Of a stretch of 64,000 nt of DNA, positions 1 through 8,816 are shown one piece after another. The position numbers and the translations under genes are program-made. The number at the start of each line of letters is the position of its first letter. Within the stretch, counting starts at the first letter, position 1. Origin of the DNA: Rhizobium sp. SSA_523 (GTDB taxonomy: Bacteria; Pseudomonadota; Alphaproteobacteria; Rhizobiales; Rhizobiaceae). The stretch lies in contig NZ_CP129382.1 of the NCBI RefSeq assembly GCF_030435705.1, forward strand, positions 1,550,001 through 1,614,000, written 5' to 3'. The notes under the pieces are model-generated. The model was not told where the DNA came from and did not search any database. It was given only the letters and a program-made list of their open reading frames with translations.

Positions 1-705
<705 letters not shown>

Positions 706-1047
706 ATGTTCCTGGATGATGAAGAAGCCACCACGCGGATCCGGCTGCATCGCAAGGGCATCAATCTTTGGGTTGCGGTGACGGCGCTCGCGGCCTGCAC
801 GCTGATGATCTTCGCCCTTGCCGGCACGGCCTCGGCCAGCGAGATCTCGAACTGGTCGCAGATCGTGACGCCGCAATTGCTGCTCGAGACCGGGCCTGCC
901 CCGGACCACCGCATTCTCAGCATGGCGCTGATCCTGATCTTCTCCGTGGCGGCAGCTGGCCTCTGGCACAGGAGCTTCCGCCAGTCCGGCGCGCCTAAGG
1001 ATGAGACGCGGGCCCGCTCGCATGGCGGCCGCATCAGCCGGTCCTGA
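706..1047 (+). CDS. Small two-helix membrane protein of unknown function
   Basis: The 113-residue product has a charged N-terminus (MFLDDEEATTRIRLHRKG), a hydrophobic segment near residues 20-43 ending in a possible signal-peptidase site (AGTASA), a polar stretch, and a second hydrophobic segment near residues 69-87 followed by a basic tail. It is therefore probably an inner-membrane protein with a short periplasmic loop, or an exported protein with a C-terminal anchor. The start at 706 is preferred because AGGA sits 8 bases upstream; GTG 685 and ATG 691 are in-frame alternatives. I do not recognise a family. The gene precedes a DMT permease on the same strand by about 100 bases. It could be a conserved rhizobial hypothetical. 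Confidence 0.55.
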   Translation: MFLDDEEATTRIRLHRKGINLWVAVTALAACTLMIFALAGTASASEISNWSQIVTPQLLLETGPAPDHRILSMALILIFSVAAAGLWHRSFRQSGAPKDETRARSHGGRISRS

Positions 1048-1147
1048 TATGCAATCGGCGGCGCCTGCCGCCATCACTTGCTGCATCTGATACCTCCTGA
1101 TAAACCGGCCTGCCGCCCTTCGGCTCCCCCACCATCAGGATCCTTCC

Positions 1148-2041
1148 ATGACCCGCCTGCAGGCGAACCTCGTTCTTCTTCTGGCAGCCGCTATCTGGGG
1201 CGGCGGTTTCGTGGCGCAATCCACCGCCATGCAGGCAATCGGGCCTTTCTGGTTCGTCGGCCTGCGCTTCCTGATGGCCGCGCTTGCCGTTCTGCCCTTC
1301 GCGCTTGTGGAAAGCCGGCGCCGCGGCGCCTCTCCTTCCCCGCGCGAACTGGCGGGCTTTGCCCTGGTCGGCACCGCCCTCTTCGGCGGCGCCATCACCC
1401 AGCAGATCGGCCTCACCACCACCACGGTGACCAATTCCAGCTTTCTCACCGGCCTCTACGTCGTCTTCGTGCCGGTCATCTCCATCCTCCTCTTCCGCCA
1501 ATCTCCGCACTGGATCATCTGGCCGGCGGCACTGCTTGCGCTCTCGGGCATCTTCCTGCTCGCCGGAGGCACAGTGACCGACATGTCGGCGGGCGATCTG
1601 TGGAGCGTGACCTGCGCGGCCTTCTGGGCCTTGCAGATCGTGCTGGCCGGCTATTTCGTCACCCGCTCCTCGCGGCCGCTTGCGCTGTCGGCCACGCAGT
1701 TTGCCGTCTGTGCCCTCCTCGCGCTTGCCCTCGGCATCGGCTGGGAGGAGGTCTCCATGGCGTCGATCAACGGTGCGCTCGTCGAGATCCTCTATGTCGG
1801 GCTGATCTCCTCGGGCCTGGCCTTCGTCCTGCAGATCATCGGCCAGCGCCATACCACCGCACCCCAGGCCGCAATCTTCCTCTCCTCGGAGGCGCTTTTC
1901 GGCGCCTTCTTCGGAGCCCTGCTTCTGGGCGAGACCCTGCCCTCCCTCGGCTATCTTGGATGCGCGCTCATCTTCGCATCCATGCTCATGGTGGAGATCA
2001 TCCCCGAGATCCTGCGCCGCCGCACCCTGCGCCATCCATAG
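1148..2041 (+). CDS. DMT superfamily (EamA) permease
   Basis: The 297-residue protein has the size and pattern of a drug/metabolite transporter with two EamA repeats and about ten membrane helices. It opens with a helix containing AAAIWGGGFVAQ, the typical EamA start, and has the GLRFLMAA and SSFLTGLYVVFVPV segments of the first repeat, with a matching second repeat from about residue 150. Such inner-membrane proteins export amino acids, nucleosides or drugs, or take up metabolites; the substrate cannot be read from sequence. The ATG lies 7 bases after an AGGATCC run that can serve as ribosome-binding site. The gene stands alone between a small membrane protein and the cold-shock gene. Confidence 0.85.
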   Translation: MTRLQANLVLLLAAAIWGGGFVAQSTAMQAIGPFWFVGLRFLMAALAVLPFALVESRRRGASPSPRELAGFALVGTALFGGAITQQIGLTTTTVTNSSFLTGLYVVFVPVISILLFRQSPHWIIWPAALLALSGIFLLAGGTVTDMSAGDLWSVTCAAFWALQIVLAGYFVTRSSRPLALSATQFAVCALLALALGIGWEEVSMASINGALVEILYVGLISSGLAFVLQIIGQRHTTAPQAAIFLSSEALFGAFFGALLLGETLPSLGYLGCALIFASMLMVEIIPEILRRRTLRHP

Positions 2042-2498
2042 CTGCCGATCCAAAAGGCAGCGGCGGGCGGCCGAAGAACGGATAATGCCGTGCGGACGGA
2101 CCTCATCTCAGGGTTGCAAGGATGCTGGCCGAGCCCGCGACTGGACTTGACAAAGCCCAAGCTTCTGGCGATCGGCGGCAAGGAACTACACTTTTTCGCT
2201 GTCCTGCGAGTGGAGTCGCAAAACTTTTTCTTGCCAATTCACGATAAACACAGCACTCTGTGCATGTTCGGGCAATTTGCGAGCATGGGAAGACCTATAA
2301 TGAAGCGTTTCGGAAGCGCCAAAACTTCCGAGCGGGGGCAAGAGGGGAAGAATAGTTTTGACGATGTTTCTCTTCCATCCCACGCGGTAAGACGGGCCCC
2401 TTTCCTCCATTTCGAAATGCCTGCCGCCAGCCCCGCAAGGGGCAATATCGTGATGCTGTCCGCCGCTGAACACGGACAGAGGAAAAAGGACCTGATGC
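2042..2498 (+). promoter_or_regulatory. Intergenic region with probable csp promoter and long 5' leader
   Basis: This 457-base gap precedes the cold-shock gene. A perfect TATAAT lies at 2296-2301, but the matching -35 is poor (CAATTT-like, spacing 17). Transcription from just after it would give an untranslated leader of about 190 bases before the ATG at 2499, in line with the long thermosensing leaders known for cspA-type genes. A strong ribosome-binding site (AAAAAGGA, 2483-2490) closes the leader. No other gene is evident. The promoter is inference. Confidence 0.4.
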
Positions 2499-2714
2499 AT
2501 GGCCGAGACTGGCACTGTAAAATTCTTCAACACCGACAAGGGCTTCGGTTTTATCAAGCCCGATAATGGCGGAGCTGATATCTTCGTCCATATCTCAGCT
2601 GTACAGGCTTCTGGCCTGTCCGGTCTGTCAGAAAATCAGAAAGTAAGCTTCGACACGGAACCGGATCGTCGCGGTAAGGGCCCGAAAGCCGTCAATCTGC
2701 AGATTGCTGGCTGA
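2499..2714 (+). CDS. Cold-shock protein (CspA family)
   Basis: The 71-residue product is a single cold-shock domain. Both RNA-binding motifs are intact: RNP1 as KGFGFIKP (residues 14-21) and RNP2 as DIFVHISAV (residues 27-35). These small cytoplasmic beta-barrel proteins bind single-stranded RNA and DNA and act as RNA chaperones. The start follows AAAAAGGA by 8 bases. A long leader upstream and a strong hairpin terminator downstream mark a single-gene transcript. Rhizobia have several csp paralogues, so the exact symbol is left open. Cold induction is not shown by sequence alone. Confidence 0.95.
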   Translation: MAETGTVKFFNTDKGFGFIKPDNGGADIFVHISAVQASGLSGLSENQKVSFDTEPDRRGKGPKAVNLQIAG

Positions 2715-2745
2715 CATCTTTCTAGCCTTTCTCTTCGAGTTGAAG

Positions 2746-2770
2746 CCCGGCAGCAGTGCCGGGTTTTTTT
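2746..2770 (+). terminator. Rho-independent terminator of the csp gene
   Basis: A perfect 7-bp stem (CCCGGCA / TGCCGGG) with loop GCAG is followed directly by seven T residues, 31 bases after the csp stop codon. This is a textbook intrinsic terminator. Confidence 0.92.
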
Positions 2771-3106
2771 ATATCCGATGCCTGGCCGGCACGTCCCGAC
2801 CTGGCTGCGGGTCCCCGTCCGCCGCCTCAGCGGCCCGCGGGTGACCAATCAACCGCGCCTGCCCTGATTGCGCCTCACCTGGCCGGGCCTGATCCGCCGC
2901 AGGTGATCCCGCTGGCGGTCGAAGTTTTAGCCGCCTCCCTGCTGGCGTTTGAGCGCGGCCGCCAAGGCATGTCGGTCAGGCCTCCGGTGCATTCAGCCAT
3001 GCAAGCCTTTCCGCATTCGAGCCTTTCGCCCCTCAGCCCCTTGGCGCGACCGTTCCGCATCGGCCGCGGCGTCGCGATGCGGCCTTCCCGCAAGAAGGAC
3101 CGTGCC
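2771..3106. other. Non-coding spacer
   Basis: This 336-base stretch lies between the csp terminator and the stop of the convergent MBL gene. Open frames cross it on both strands but lack family resemblance and ribosome-binding sites. I see nothing I can support in it. Confidence 0.4.
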
Positions 3107-3754
3107 TCAAAGACCGCGCAGAAAGGGATTGTTGCGGCGTTCGTCGCCGATCCGGCTTGCCGGTCCATGGCCGCAGAGGAAGCCCACATCATCGCCGAGC
3201 GGCAGAACCTTGTCGCGAATACTGTCCAGCAATTGCTGATGGTTGCCTCCAGGCAGATCGGTCCGGCCGATCGAGCCGTTGAAGAGGACATCGCCCATGA
3301 TGCAAAAGCGCATCTCGCGATTGAAGAAGATCACGTGGCCCGGCGCATGGCCAGGGCAATGCAGCACCTCGAAGCGATGCTCGCCGAGTTCGACCACATC
3401 GCCGTCCTGCAGCCAGCGGTCGGGAGTCACGGCCTTTGCGGGAAGATCGATGCCCAGCGCGGCGCCGTGCGTCGGCAGGGCATCGAGCAGCGGTTTGTCT
3501 GCCGTATGCGGTCCGGTGACCGGAACGCCGAGCGCGGCGCGAAGGTCCTCGGCGCCGCCGGCATGGTCGATATGGCCATGGGTGATCCATATCTCCTTCA
3601 CTGCCAGGCCCTGTTCGTCGACGATGGCGAGGATCTTGTCGACATCACCGCCGGGATCGACCACGACCGCCTGCTTGGTGTCGCTATCGAACAGGATGGT
3701 GCAATTCTGCTGGAAGGGTGTGACCGGAATGACACCCGCTTGAAGCTGGCCCAT
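3107..3754 (-). CDS. MBL-fold metallohydrolase (glyoxalase II-like)
   Basis: The 215-residue protein is a compact metallo-beta-lactamase-fold hydrolase. The zinc-binding signature is present as THGHIDHAGG (about residues 58-67), with further metal ligands in HCPGHAPGH and in the GDVLFNGSIGRTDLPGG segment, and a final CGHGP. Proteins of this length and pattern (YcbL/GloB-like) are cytoplasmic thioesterases or related hydrolases; the natural substrate is unclear. The start at 3754 is chosen over 3766 because GAGG lies just upstream of it. The gene appears monocistronic and faces the csp gene. Confidence 0.88.
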   Translation of the reverse strand: MGQLQAGVIPVTPFQQNCTILFDSDTKQAVVVDPGGDVDKILAIVDEQGLAVKEIWITHGHIDHAGGAEDLRAALGVPVTGPHTADKPLLDALPTHGAALGIDLPAKAVTPDRWLQDGDVVELGEHRFEVLHCPGHAPGHVIFFNREMRFCIMGDVLFNGSIGRTDLPGGNHQQLLDSIRDKVLPLGDDVGFLCGHGPASRIGDERRNNPFLRGL

Positions 3755-3839
3755 GAAACCTCGCATCGTGGAACTCGGTGATCCGGTATAGTTCCAAACA
3801 ACGGCCGGCGGAACCCATCAACCGGTCGTTCCGGGTCGA

Positions 3840-4031
3840 TCAGTCGAGGGACGAATAGCCGCTCTGGGCGGAGACCGGCGGAACGATAGAGGCGCAGCCG
3901 ATCAGGAAGACCGCGACGACCAGCTTAAGGCCGAATACCGTGAAAAGCACCGGGCGCAGGGGATGGTTGGCGGCGATGGACGGAACGCTGATGCGCTTCG
4001 GCACCGGTTCGTTGAAGCTGACTAAAGCCAT
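3840..4031 (-). CDS. Small single-helix membrane or exported protein
   Basis: A 63-residue product with a basic N-terminal third (PVPKRISVPS), one hydrophobic stretch near residues 30-50 (LFTVFGLKLVVAVFLIGCAS) and a short polar tail. The IGC tripeptide resembles a lipobox, but the hydrophobic core is unusually far from the N-terminus, so it may be a plain membrane anchor. The start at 4031 is supported by GGAGAG about 6 bases upstream. I do not recognise the family. It is divergently arranged to the MarR-type regulator that follows, which may mean a shared promoter region. Confidence 0.55.
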   Translation of the reverse strand: MALVSFNEPVPKRISVPSIAANHPLRPVLFTVFGLKLVVAVFLIGCASIVPPVSAQSGYSSLD

Positions 4032-4281
4032 GTTATCTCTCCGGGATCTGTCTGTCATCGCAACGACCTCTGACAGAAAAGGTTCCGCATTTGTCAGGGG
4101 TGGCATGGCCGGCGAAGGAGATGGCGCGGTGACTGTGGCTTTCTTGCACAGATGCCCATAATCGGGTTGATTGTTGCGGCGCTTCGCGATTAATCAGGTT
4201 CTGCGTCGCGAGACCAAGATCATCGCCCTGCCGTCGGGCCTTGAACACTCGCGAATGCGCGAGGGCTTGAAAGGAACAGCA

Positions 4282-4797
4282 GTGCCATCGGGATCGACCG
4301 CCAAAGCCGCAAAGAAGGCATTGCCGCCCATGCCGGCGGTCGATGAAAGCCAGATCGACTTCGAAACGATCGAACTCTTCTTCTTCGCCTATCGCGACTT
4401 CATCTCCGATCCGGACGCCATTCTTGCGGAGATCGAGATGGGCCGCGCGCATCACCGCGTCGTCTATTTCGTCAGCCGGCATCCCGGCATGATGGTGACG
4501 GATCTTCTGGACACGCTGCAGATCACCAAGCAAAGCCTTGCACGGGTGCTGAAACAGCTGATCGATAGCGGCTATATCCGGCAGATGGCGGGCGCCAAGG
4601 ATCGGCGCCAGCGGCGGCTTTACCCGACCCTTGCGGGGCGCGAACTGGCGCTGGCGCTGTCGGAGCCTCAGTCCCGCCGCATATCCCATGCAATGCAGGG
4701 CCTCTCGCCGGAGCAGCGGAATGGCGTGCAGGCCTTCCTGCGCGCCATGCGAGGCCGCGACGAAAACCTGGCCCGACGCGAGATGGAGGTGGAGTGA
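4282..4797 (+). CDS. MarR-family transcriptional regulator (PetP-like)
   Basis: The 171-residue protein has the winged-helix core of MarR regulators: HHRVVYFVSRHPGMMVTDLL, a recognition helix in ITKQSLARVLKQLIDSGYI, and the wing with KDRRQRRLYPTLAGREL. It is a cytoplasmic DNA-binding dimer. The GTG at 4282 is preferred because AAGGAA lies 6 bases upstream; ATG 4255 is the alternative. One base separates its stop from the ATG of an OmpR-type response regulator, so the two are translationally linked. A MarR protein next to an OmpR-type regulator is the arrangement known as petP-petR in Rhodobacter capsulatus; the functional equivalence is inference. Confidence 0.85.
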   Translation: MPSGSTAKAAKKALPPMPAVDESQIDFETIELFFFAYRDFISDPDAILAEIEMGRAHHRVVYFVSRHPGMMVTDLLDTLQITKQSLARVLKQLIDSGYIRQMAGAKDRRQRRLYPTLAGRELALALSEPQSRRISHAMQGLSPEQRNGVQAFLRAMRGRDENLARREMEVE

Positions 4798-4798
4798 T

Positions 4799-5503
4799 AT
4801 GGGGAATGCGCCAGTGCCGCTGTCGGATGATGCAGCCCATCTTCTCGTGGTGGACGACGATACGCGCATCCGCGATCTTCTCAACCGGTACCTGATGGAA
4901 CAGGGCTTCCGCGTCACCGTGGCGGGTGATGCCGCAGAAGCCCGCCGCAAGCTGGAAGGCCTCGATTTCGACCTGATGATCCTCGATGTCATGATGCCCG
5001 GCGAAACAGGCATTGCGCTGACCCAGTCCATGCGGGACAAGCGGCCGATCCCGATCATTCTCCTCACCGCCAAGGCGGAGGCGCAATCGCGCATCGAGGG
5101 ACTGGAGGCGGGCGCCGACGATTATCTGCCGAAACCCTTCGATCCGCGCGAACTCGTTTTGCGCATCAACAATATCCTGCGACGCAACATGCAGGCGGAC
5201 ACGCCGAAGATCGACCAGATCATGTTCGGCCCCTTCACCTTCTCCATTGCCCGCAAGGAGCTGCGCCGGGCGGCCGAAACCATCCGGTTGACGGACCGCG
5301 AGCAGGACATCATGCTGCTCTTCGCGCTGCGGGCGGGCGAAACCATTCCCCGCCACGAATTGATCGGCGACGATGCCGAAGTGGGAGAACGCACGATCGA
5401 CGTCCAGATCAACCGCTTGCGGCGCAAGATCGAGGAAGATCCGGCCAATCCGGTCTATCTGCAGACGGTGCGCGGCGTCGGCTATCGTCTCAGCATCGAT
5501 TGA
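4799..5503 (+). CDS. OmpR/PhoB-family response regulator (PetR-like)
   Basis: The 234-residue product has an N-terminal receiver domain (acidic pocket in VVDDDTRIR near residue 20, phospho-acceptor aspartate in LILDVMMPG, conserved lysine in DDYLPKPFD) and a C-terminal winged-helix domain (TIDVQINRLRRKIEEDP, then VRGVGYRLS). It is a DNA-binding regulator activated by phosphorylation. GGAGG lies just upstream inside the end of the MarR gene. The histidine kinase follows after about 120 bases, so MarR, regulator and kinase probably form one operon. Target genes cannot be read from the sequence; in Rhodobacter the homologous PetR affects petABC expression. Confidence 0.92.
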   Translation: MGNAPVPLSDDAAHLLVVDDDTRIRDLLNRYLMEQGFRVTVAGDAAEARRKLEGLDFDLMILDVMMPGETGIALTQSMRDKRPIPIILLTAKAEAQSRIEGLEAGADDYLPKPFDPRELVLRINNILRRNMQADTPKIDQIMFGPFTFSIARKELRRAAETIRLTDREQDIMLLFALRAGETIPRHELIGDDAEVGERTIDVQINRLRRKIEEDPANPVYLQTVRGVGYRLSID

Positions 5504-5620
5504 CGATGCGCAGGCATGGGTAAGGCGGACGGCGAGGCGGATCACGAACAGACACGGCCAACCCTGACAAGCGCCGACAGATGGGCGCGGCAGATCGGCG
5601 CGGCAGCCGGAAGGACGGGC

Positions 5621-7075
5621 ATGAAGCATGTCGCTGAAACGGCACGGAGGAACGCGGCGCATCTGCGCGAGCGGCTCCGCCGGGACCTGAGCTTTCTTCC
5701 CGAGAGCCTGCGGGCTGGCGTTCAGCGCATAAAGTCGCCGCCCGGTTGGGCACCCATCGGCCGCTGGCTGAAACGCCGCATGCCGACCGGCCTCTATATG
5801 CGGACGGTGCTGATCGTCGTCATCCCCATGCTGCTGACCCAGACCGTCGTCTCGGCGGTGTTCATGGAACGGCACTGGCGCAATGTCACGGAACGGCTGG
5901 CGCAGGGCACGACCCGCGATATCGCCGCCATCATCGAGATGATCCGCACCTTTCCGCCTGCCGATGGCGATTACAGCGCAATTGCGCGGATTGCCCGCGA
6001 CCAGCTGACGATGAACATCTCGATCGAACCGGGCGCGCAGCTGCCGCCCCCGCGGCCCAAGCCCTTCTTCGAGATCCTGGACGACATTCTCGCCGAGCAG
6101 ATCAACAAGCAGATCCACCTGCCCTTCTGGATCGACACCGTGGGCGACAGCCGGCTCGTCGAGATCCGCATCCAGCTGGCCGACAAGGTGCTGCGGGTTT
6201 ATACGGTGCGCAACCAGACCTATGCGGCCAATACGCATATCTTCCTGGTCTGGATGTTCGGCACATCGCTGCTTCTGATCAGCATTTCCATCCTGTTCCT
6301 GCGCGGCCAGATCCGCCCCATCCTGGCGCTTGCCCGCGCCGCGGAAAGCTTCGGCAAGGGGCAGCGGGCGGGGCCTTTCGTGCCGCGGGGCGCCGATGAG
6401 ATCCGCCGCGCCGGCTATGCCTTCATCCAGATGCGCGAGCGTATCGAGCGGCAGATGGAGCAGCGCACCGCCATGCTTGCCGGCATCAGCCACGACCTGC
6501 GCACCATTCTCACGCGCTTCAAGCTGCAGCTGGCGCTGGCGGGCAACAATCCCGACCTCGCCGGCATGAGCGCCGACGTGGAGGATATGCAGAGCATGCT
6601 CGAAGGCTATCTCGCCTTTGCCCGCACCGAGGCGGAGGAGGATTTCGGCGAGCTGAAGCTGAGCGAGCTGCTGGAGAAGATCAGGGCGGATTTTACCCTG
6701 CACGGCAAGGTCATGACCTATAGCATCGAGGGCGAGGACGTGCTGGCGGTCCGGCCCGGCGCCTTTACCCGGCTGGTCGGCAATCTCGCCCAAAACGCCC
6801 AGCGTTACGCAAAGACGCTTCACATCGATGCCCGCCACAGCGCCAAATGGCTGACCCTGACGCTGGACGACGATGGTCCCGGCATTCCCGAGACATCGCG
6901 CGAGGATGTATTCAAGCCTTTCTACCGGCTGGACGAGGCGCGCAATCTGAACGCCTCCGGCACCGGGCTCGGCCTGTCGATCGCCCGCGATATTGCCCGC
7001 GCCCATGGCGGCAATGTGACGCTCTCCGACAGTCCGCAAGGGGGCTTGCGCGCGGTTGTCAGGGTTCCGGCCTGA
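5621..7075 (+). CDS. Sensor histidine kinase (EnvZ-like), partner of the upstream regulator
   Basis: The 484-residue protein has an N-terminal cytoplasmic arm, a first membrane helix (VLIVVIPMLLTQTVVSAVF), a periplasmic region of about 130 residues, a second helix (IFLVWMFGTSLLLIS), a HAMP segment, a histidine-phosphotransfer helix with SHDLRTILTR, and an ATPase domain with N (LVGNLAQNAQRY), G1 (DDDGPGIP) and G2 (GTGLGLSIA) boxes. The H-box has Ile where most kinases have Pro. ATG 5621 follows AAGGA by 5 bases; ATG 5516 is an in-frame start closer to the regulator but without a clear ribosome-binding site. The signal sensed is unknown. Confidence 0.9.
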   Translation: MKHVAETARRNAAHLRERLRRDLSFLPESLRAGVQRIKSPPGWAPIGRWLKRRMPTGLYMRTVLIVVIPMLLTQTVVSAVFMERHWRNVTERLAQGTTRDIAAIIEMIRTFPPADGDYSAIARIARDQLTMNISIEPGAQLPPPRPKPFFEILDDILAEQINKQIHLPFWIDTVGDSRLVEIRIQLADKVLRVYTVRNQTYAANTHIFLVWMFGTSLLLISISILFLRGQIRPILALARAAESFGKGQRAGPFVPRGADEIRRAGYAFIQMRERIERQMEQRTAMLAGISHDLRTILTRFKLQLALAGNNPDLAGMSADVEDMQSMLEGYLAFARTEAEEDFGELKLSELLEKIRADFTLHGKVMTYSIEGEDVLAVRPGAFTRLVGNLAQNAQRYAKTLHIDARHSAKWLTLTLDDDGPGIPETSREDVFKPFYRLDEARNLNASGTGLGLSIARDIARAHGGNVTLSDSPQGGLRAVVRVPA

Positions 7076-7098
7076 TGGAAGAGGGTGGGCCAAGCGTG

Positions 7099-7116
7099 GC
7101 TCCGCTCATCCGGAGC
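7099..7116. terminator. Possible weak bidirectional hairpin between convergent genes
   Basis: GCTCCG and CGGAGC form a 6-bp stem around loop CTCATC in the 43-base gap between the kinase stop (7075) and the csaA-like stop (7119). There is no T-run on either side, so it is not a classical intrinsic terminator. Confidence 0.3.
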
Positions 7117-7118
7117 GG

Positions 7119-7457
7119 TCAGATCATCCTCTGGCCGTTCGGCACAGGTCGCTCCACGCCGGCCAGGACAATGGCGCCGGCGTCATCGGCAAAACCGAGC
7201 GTCAGCACTTCGGATCGGAAGGGGCCGATCTGGCGCGGCGGAAAATTCACCACCGCCAGCACCTGACGGCCGATCAGCCCGTCCGGCGTATAATGCACGG
7301 TGATCTGCGCCGAGGAGCGCCTGACACCGATCTCCGCACCGAAATCGATCTTCAATTTGTAAGCGGGCTTGCGGGCTTGCGGAAATTCCTCGGCCTCGAC
7401 GATGGTACCGACGCGGATCTCCACCTTTTCGAAGTCGTCATAGCTGATCTCCGCCAT
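7119..7457 (-). CDS. csaA: CsaA-like tRNA-binding protein
   Basis: The 112-residue product is a stand-alone tRNA-binding (Trbp111/OB-fold) domain of the CsaA type. Typical segments are the start ISYDDFEKVEIRVGTIVEAE, the KPAYKLKIDFG strand, SSAQIT, and LIGRQVLAVVNFPPRQIGPF. CsaA proteins are small cytoplasmic dimers with reported chaperone-like and export-linked activity and tRNA-binding capacity; the cellular role in rhizobia is not settled. The start at 7457 matches the family N-terminus. Forty bases separate it from proC upstream, so it probably is the last gene of the YbjN-proC-csaA transcript. Confidence 0.88.
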   Translation of the reverse strand: MAEISYDDFEKVEIRVGTIVEAEEFPQARKPAYKLKIDFGAEIGVRRSSAQITVHYTPDGLIGRQVLAVVNFPPRQIGPFRSEVLTLGFADDAGAIVLAGVERPVPNGQRMI

Positions 7458-7497
7458 TCCCCTGCCCTTCTCGCCTGATATGTCTCCGCCTGCTCTG

Positions 7498-8316
7498 TCA
7501 GCGGCCGAGCTCTTCCGCGCGCAGGCGCGCCGCAGCAATGGCCTTGTCGAATAGCGGCTGCATTGCCTCTGGCGCCATCAGCACCGAAAGCGCCGCGGCG
7601 GTCGTTCCGCCCGGCGAGGTCACGTTCTGGCGCAGGCGCGAAGCCTCCTCCGGCGAGCGATGCAGGAGTTCGCCGGCACCGGCAACGGTTTCTCGCGCCA
7701 GCCGCATGGAAAGATCCGCCGGAAGCCCCAGCTTGCGCCCCGCTTCCGCCATGCATTCGACCAGATAGAAGACATAGGCCGGGCCGCTGCCGGACACCGC
7801 CGTGACAGCGTCGATATCTTCTTCCCGCTCGACCCATTCCACCGGACCGCTAACCTTCAGCAGATCATGAACCTCCGCGCGCATGGAATCCGTCACCCGG
7901 TCATTGGCATAGGCGCCGGTCACGCCACGGCCGATCATGGCCGGCGTATTGGGCATGGCACGGACCATGCCGGCATCGCCCAGATGCTGCGCGAGAAAGG
8001 CCAGCGTCTTGCCGGCCGCCACCGAGACGATCACCGTCTCGGGTCCGATCAGCGCTTTCAGCGGCGGCAGAACGGTCTCCATCACCTGCGGCTTGACGGC
8101 GATGAACACAATGGCGGCCGTCACCCCTTCAGGGGCCGAACGCTCGTGGCGTGCACCGGCCTCTTTCATCTGCGCGGCCATGGCCTCGGAGGGACCGGGA
8201 TCGATGACCAGCACCGAGGCGCCGTCAACGCCATTCTTCAACCAGCCGGACAGCATGGCGCCGCCCATATTGCCGGCGCCCACAAGCACGAGCGGCGTCG
8301 ACGCTGAGACAGGCAT
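7498..8316 (-). CDS. proC: Pyrroline-5-carboxylate reductase
   Basis: The 272-residue enzyme reduces pyrroline-5-carboxylate to proline with NAD(P)H, the last step of proline synthesis, in the cytoplasm. The N-terminal Rossmann motif is VGAGNMGGAMLSGWL, followed by the FIAVKPQVM segment; the C-terminal dimerisation and substrate-binding region shows the diagnostic GSGPAYVFYLVECM and SPGGTTAAAL. Length fits the family. The ATG at 8316 overlaps the stop of the YbjN gene as TGATG, which implies translational coupling; a GTG two codons upstream is possible. The proC-YbjN pairing is common in rhizobia. Confidence 0.95.
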   Translation of the reverse strand: MPVSASTPLVLVGAGNMGGAMLSGWLKNGVDGASVLVIDPGPSEAMAAQMKEAGARHERSAPEGVTAAIVFIAVKPQVMETVLPPLKALIGPETVIVSVAAGKTLAFLAQHLGDAGMVRAMPNTPAMIGRGVTGAYANDRVTDSMRAEVHDLLKVSGPVEWVEREEDIDAVTAVSGSGPAYVFYLVECMAEAGRKLGLPADLSMRLARETVAGAGELLHRSPEEASRLRQNVTSPGGTTAAALSVLMAPEAMQPLFDKAIAAARLRAEELGR

Positions 8317-8816
8317 CAGCACTCACCCACGGTTTCGAACAATACGGCTTCCATGGCCTTCTTGGCTTCCAGTCCGGACCAGACGACGAACTGAAAAGCC
8401 TGGAAATAGGTTTCGCAGGTTTCCAGCGCATTCGACAGCAGAACCTCCACCTGCTGATTGGTCGGTTCCGCACCGCCCGACAGCAGGAGCGACTGGCGGA
8501 AGATCACCACGTCTTCCTGTCGCCACAGGTCGAAATGCCCCATCAGCACCTGGCCATTGATCTGCGACAGCAGGCGGATCACCTCGTTGACGCGCGCATC
8601 GGGGATGCGGATATCGAAAGCGCAGGCCAGATGCAGAGCTTCGAACTCCTCCATCCAGGAAAAGGAAATGTGGTAGTCCGTCCAGTGTCCGGCGACCGTC
8701 ATGGCGATTTCGTCCTCGCCCGCACGTTCGAACGTCCAGTCATTGGAGGCTGCGACGAACTCGATCATGTCGACCGGGTTCGAGTGACGTTCCATATCGA
8801 TATCTATCAGGCTCAT
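8316..8816 (-). CDS. YbjN domain-containing protein
   Basis: The 166-residue product matches the YbjN family: an N-terminal strand-helix segment (NPVDMIEFVAASNDWTFERAGEDE), a central ISFSWMEEFEALHLACAF, then RVNEVIRLLSQINGQVLMGHFD and a C-terminal helix with ALETCETYFQAFQFVVWSG. The fold resembles type III secretion chaperones and the protein is cytoplasmic. The biochemical role is unknown; E. coli YbjN has been tied to motility and stress phenotypes. It overlaps proC by one base (TGATG), so both are made from one transcript. Confidence 0.88.
   Translation of the reverse strand: MSLIDIDMERHSNPVDMIEFVAASNDWTFERAGEDEIAMTVAGHWTDYHISFSWMEEFEALHLACAFDIRIPDARVNEVIRLLSQINGQVLMGHFDLWRQEDVVIFRQSLLLSGGAEPTNQQVEVLLSNALETCETYFQAFQFVVWSGLEAKKAMEAVLFETVGEC

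Noticed and set aside
2147..2152. TTGACA as csp -35 element
   Set aside because: No -10 element at suitable distance; the TATAAT at 2296 is too far away.
4523..7093. An 856-codon open frame on the minus strand
   Set aside because: It lies antisense to the response-regulator and kinase genes, has no recognisable motif and is a by-product of high GC content.
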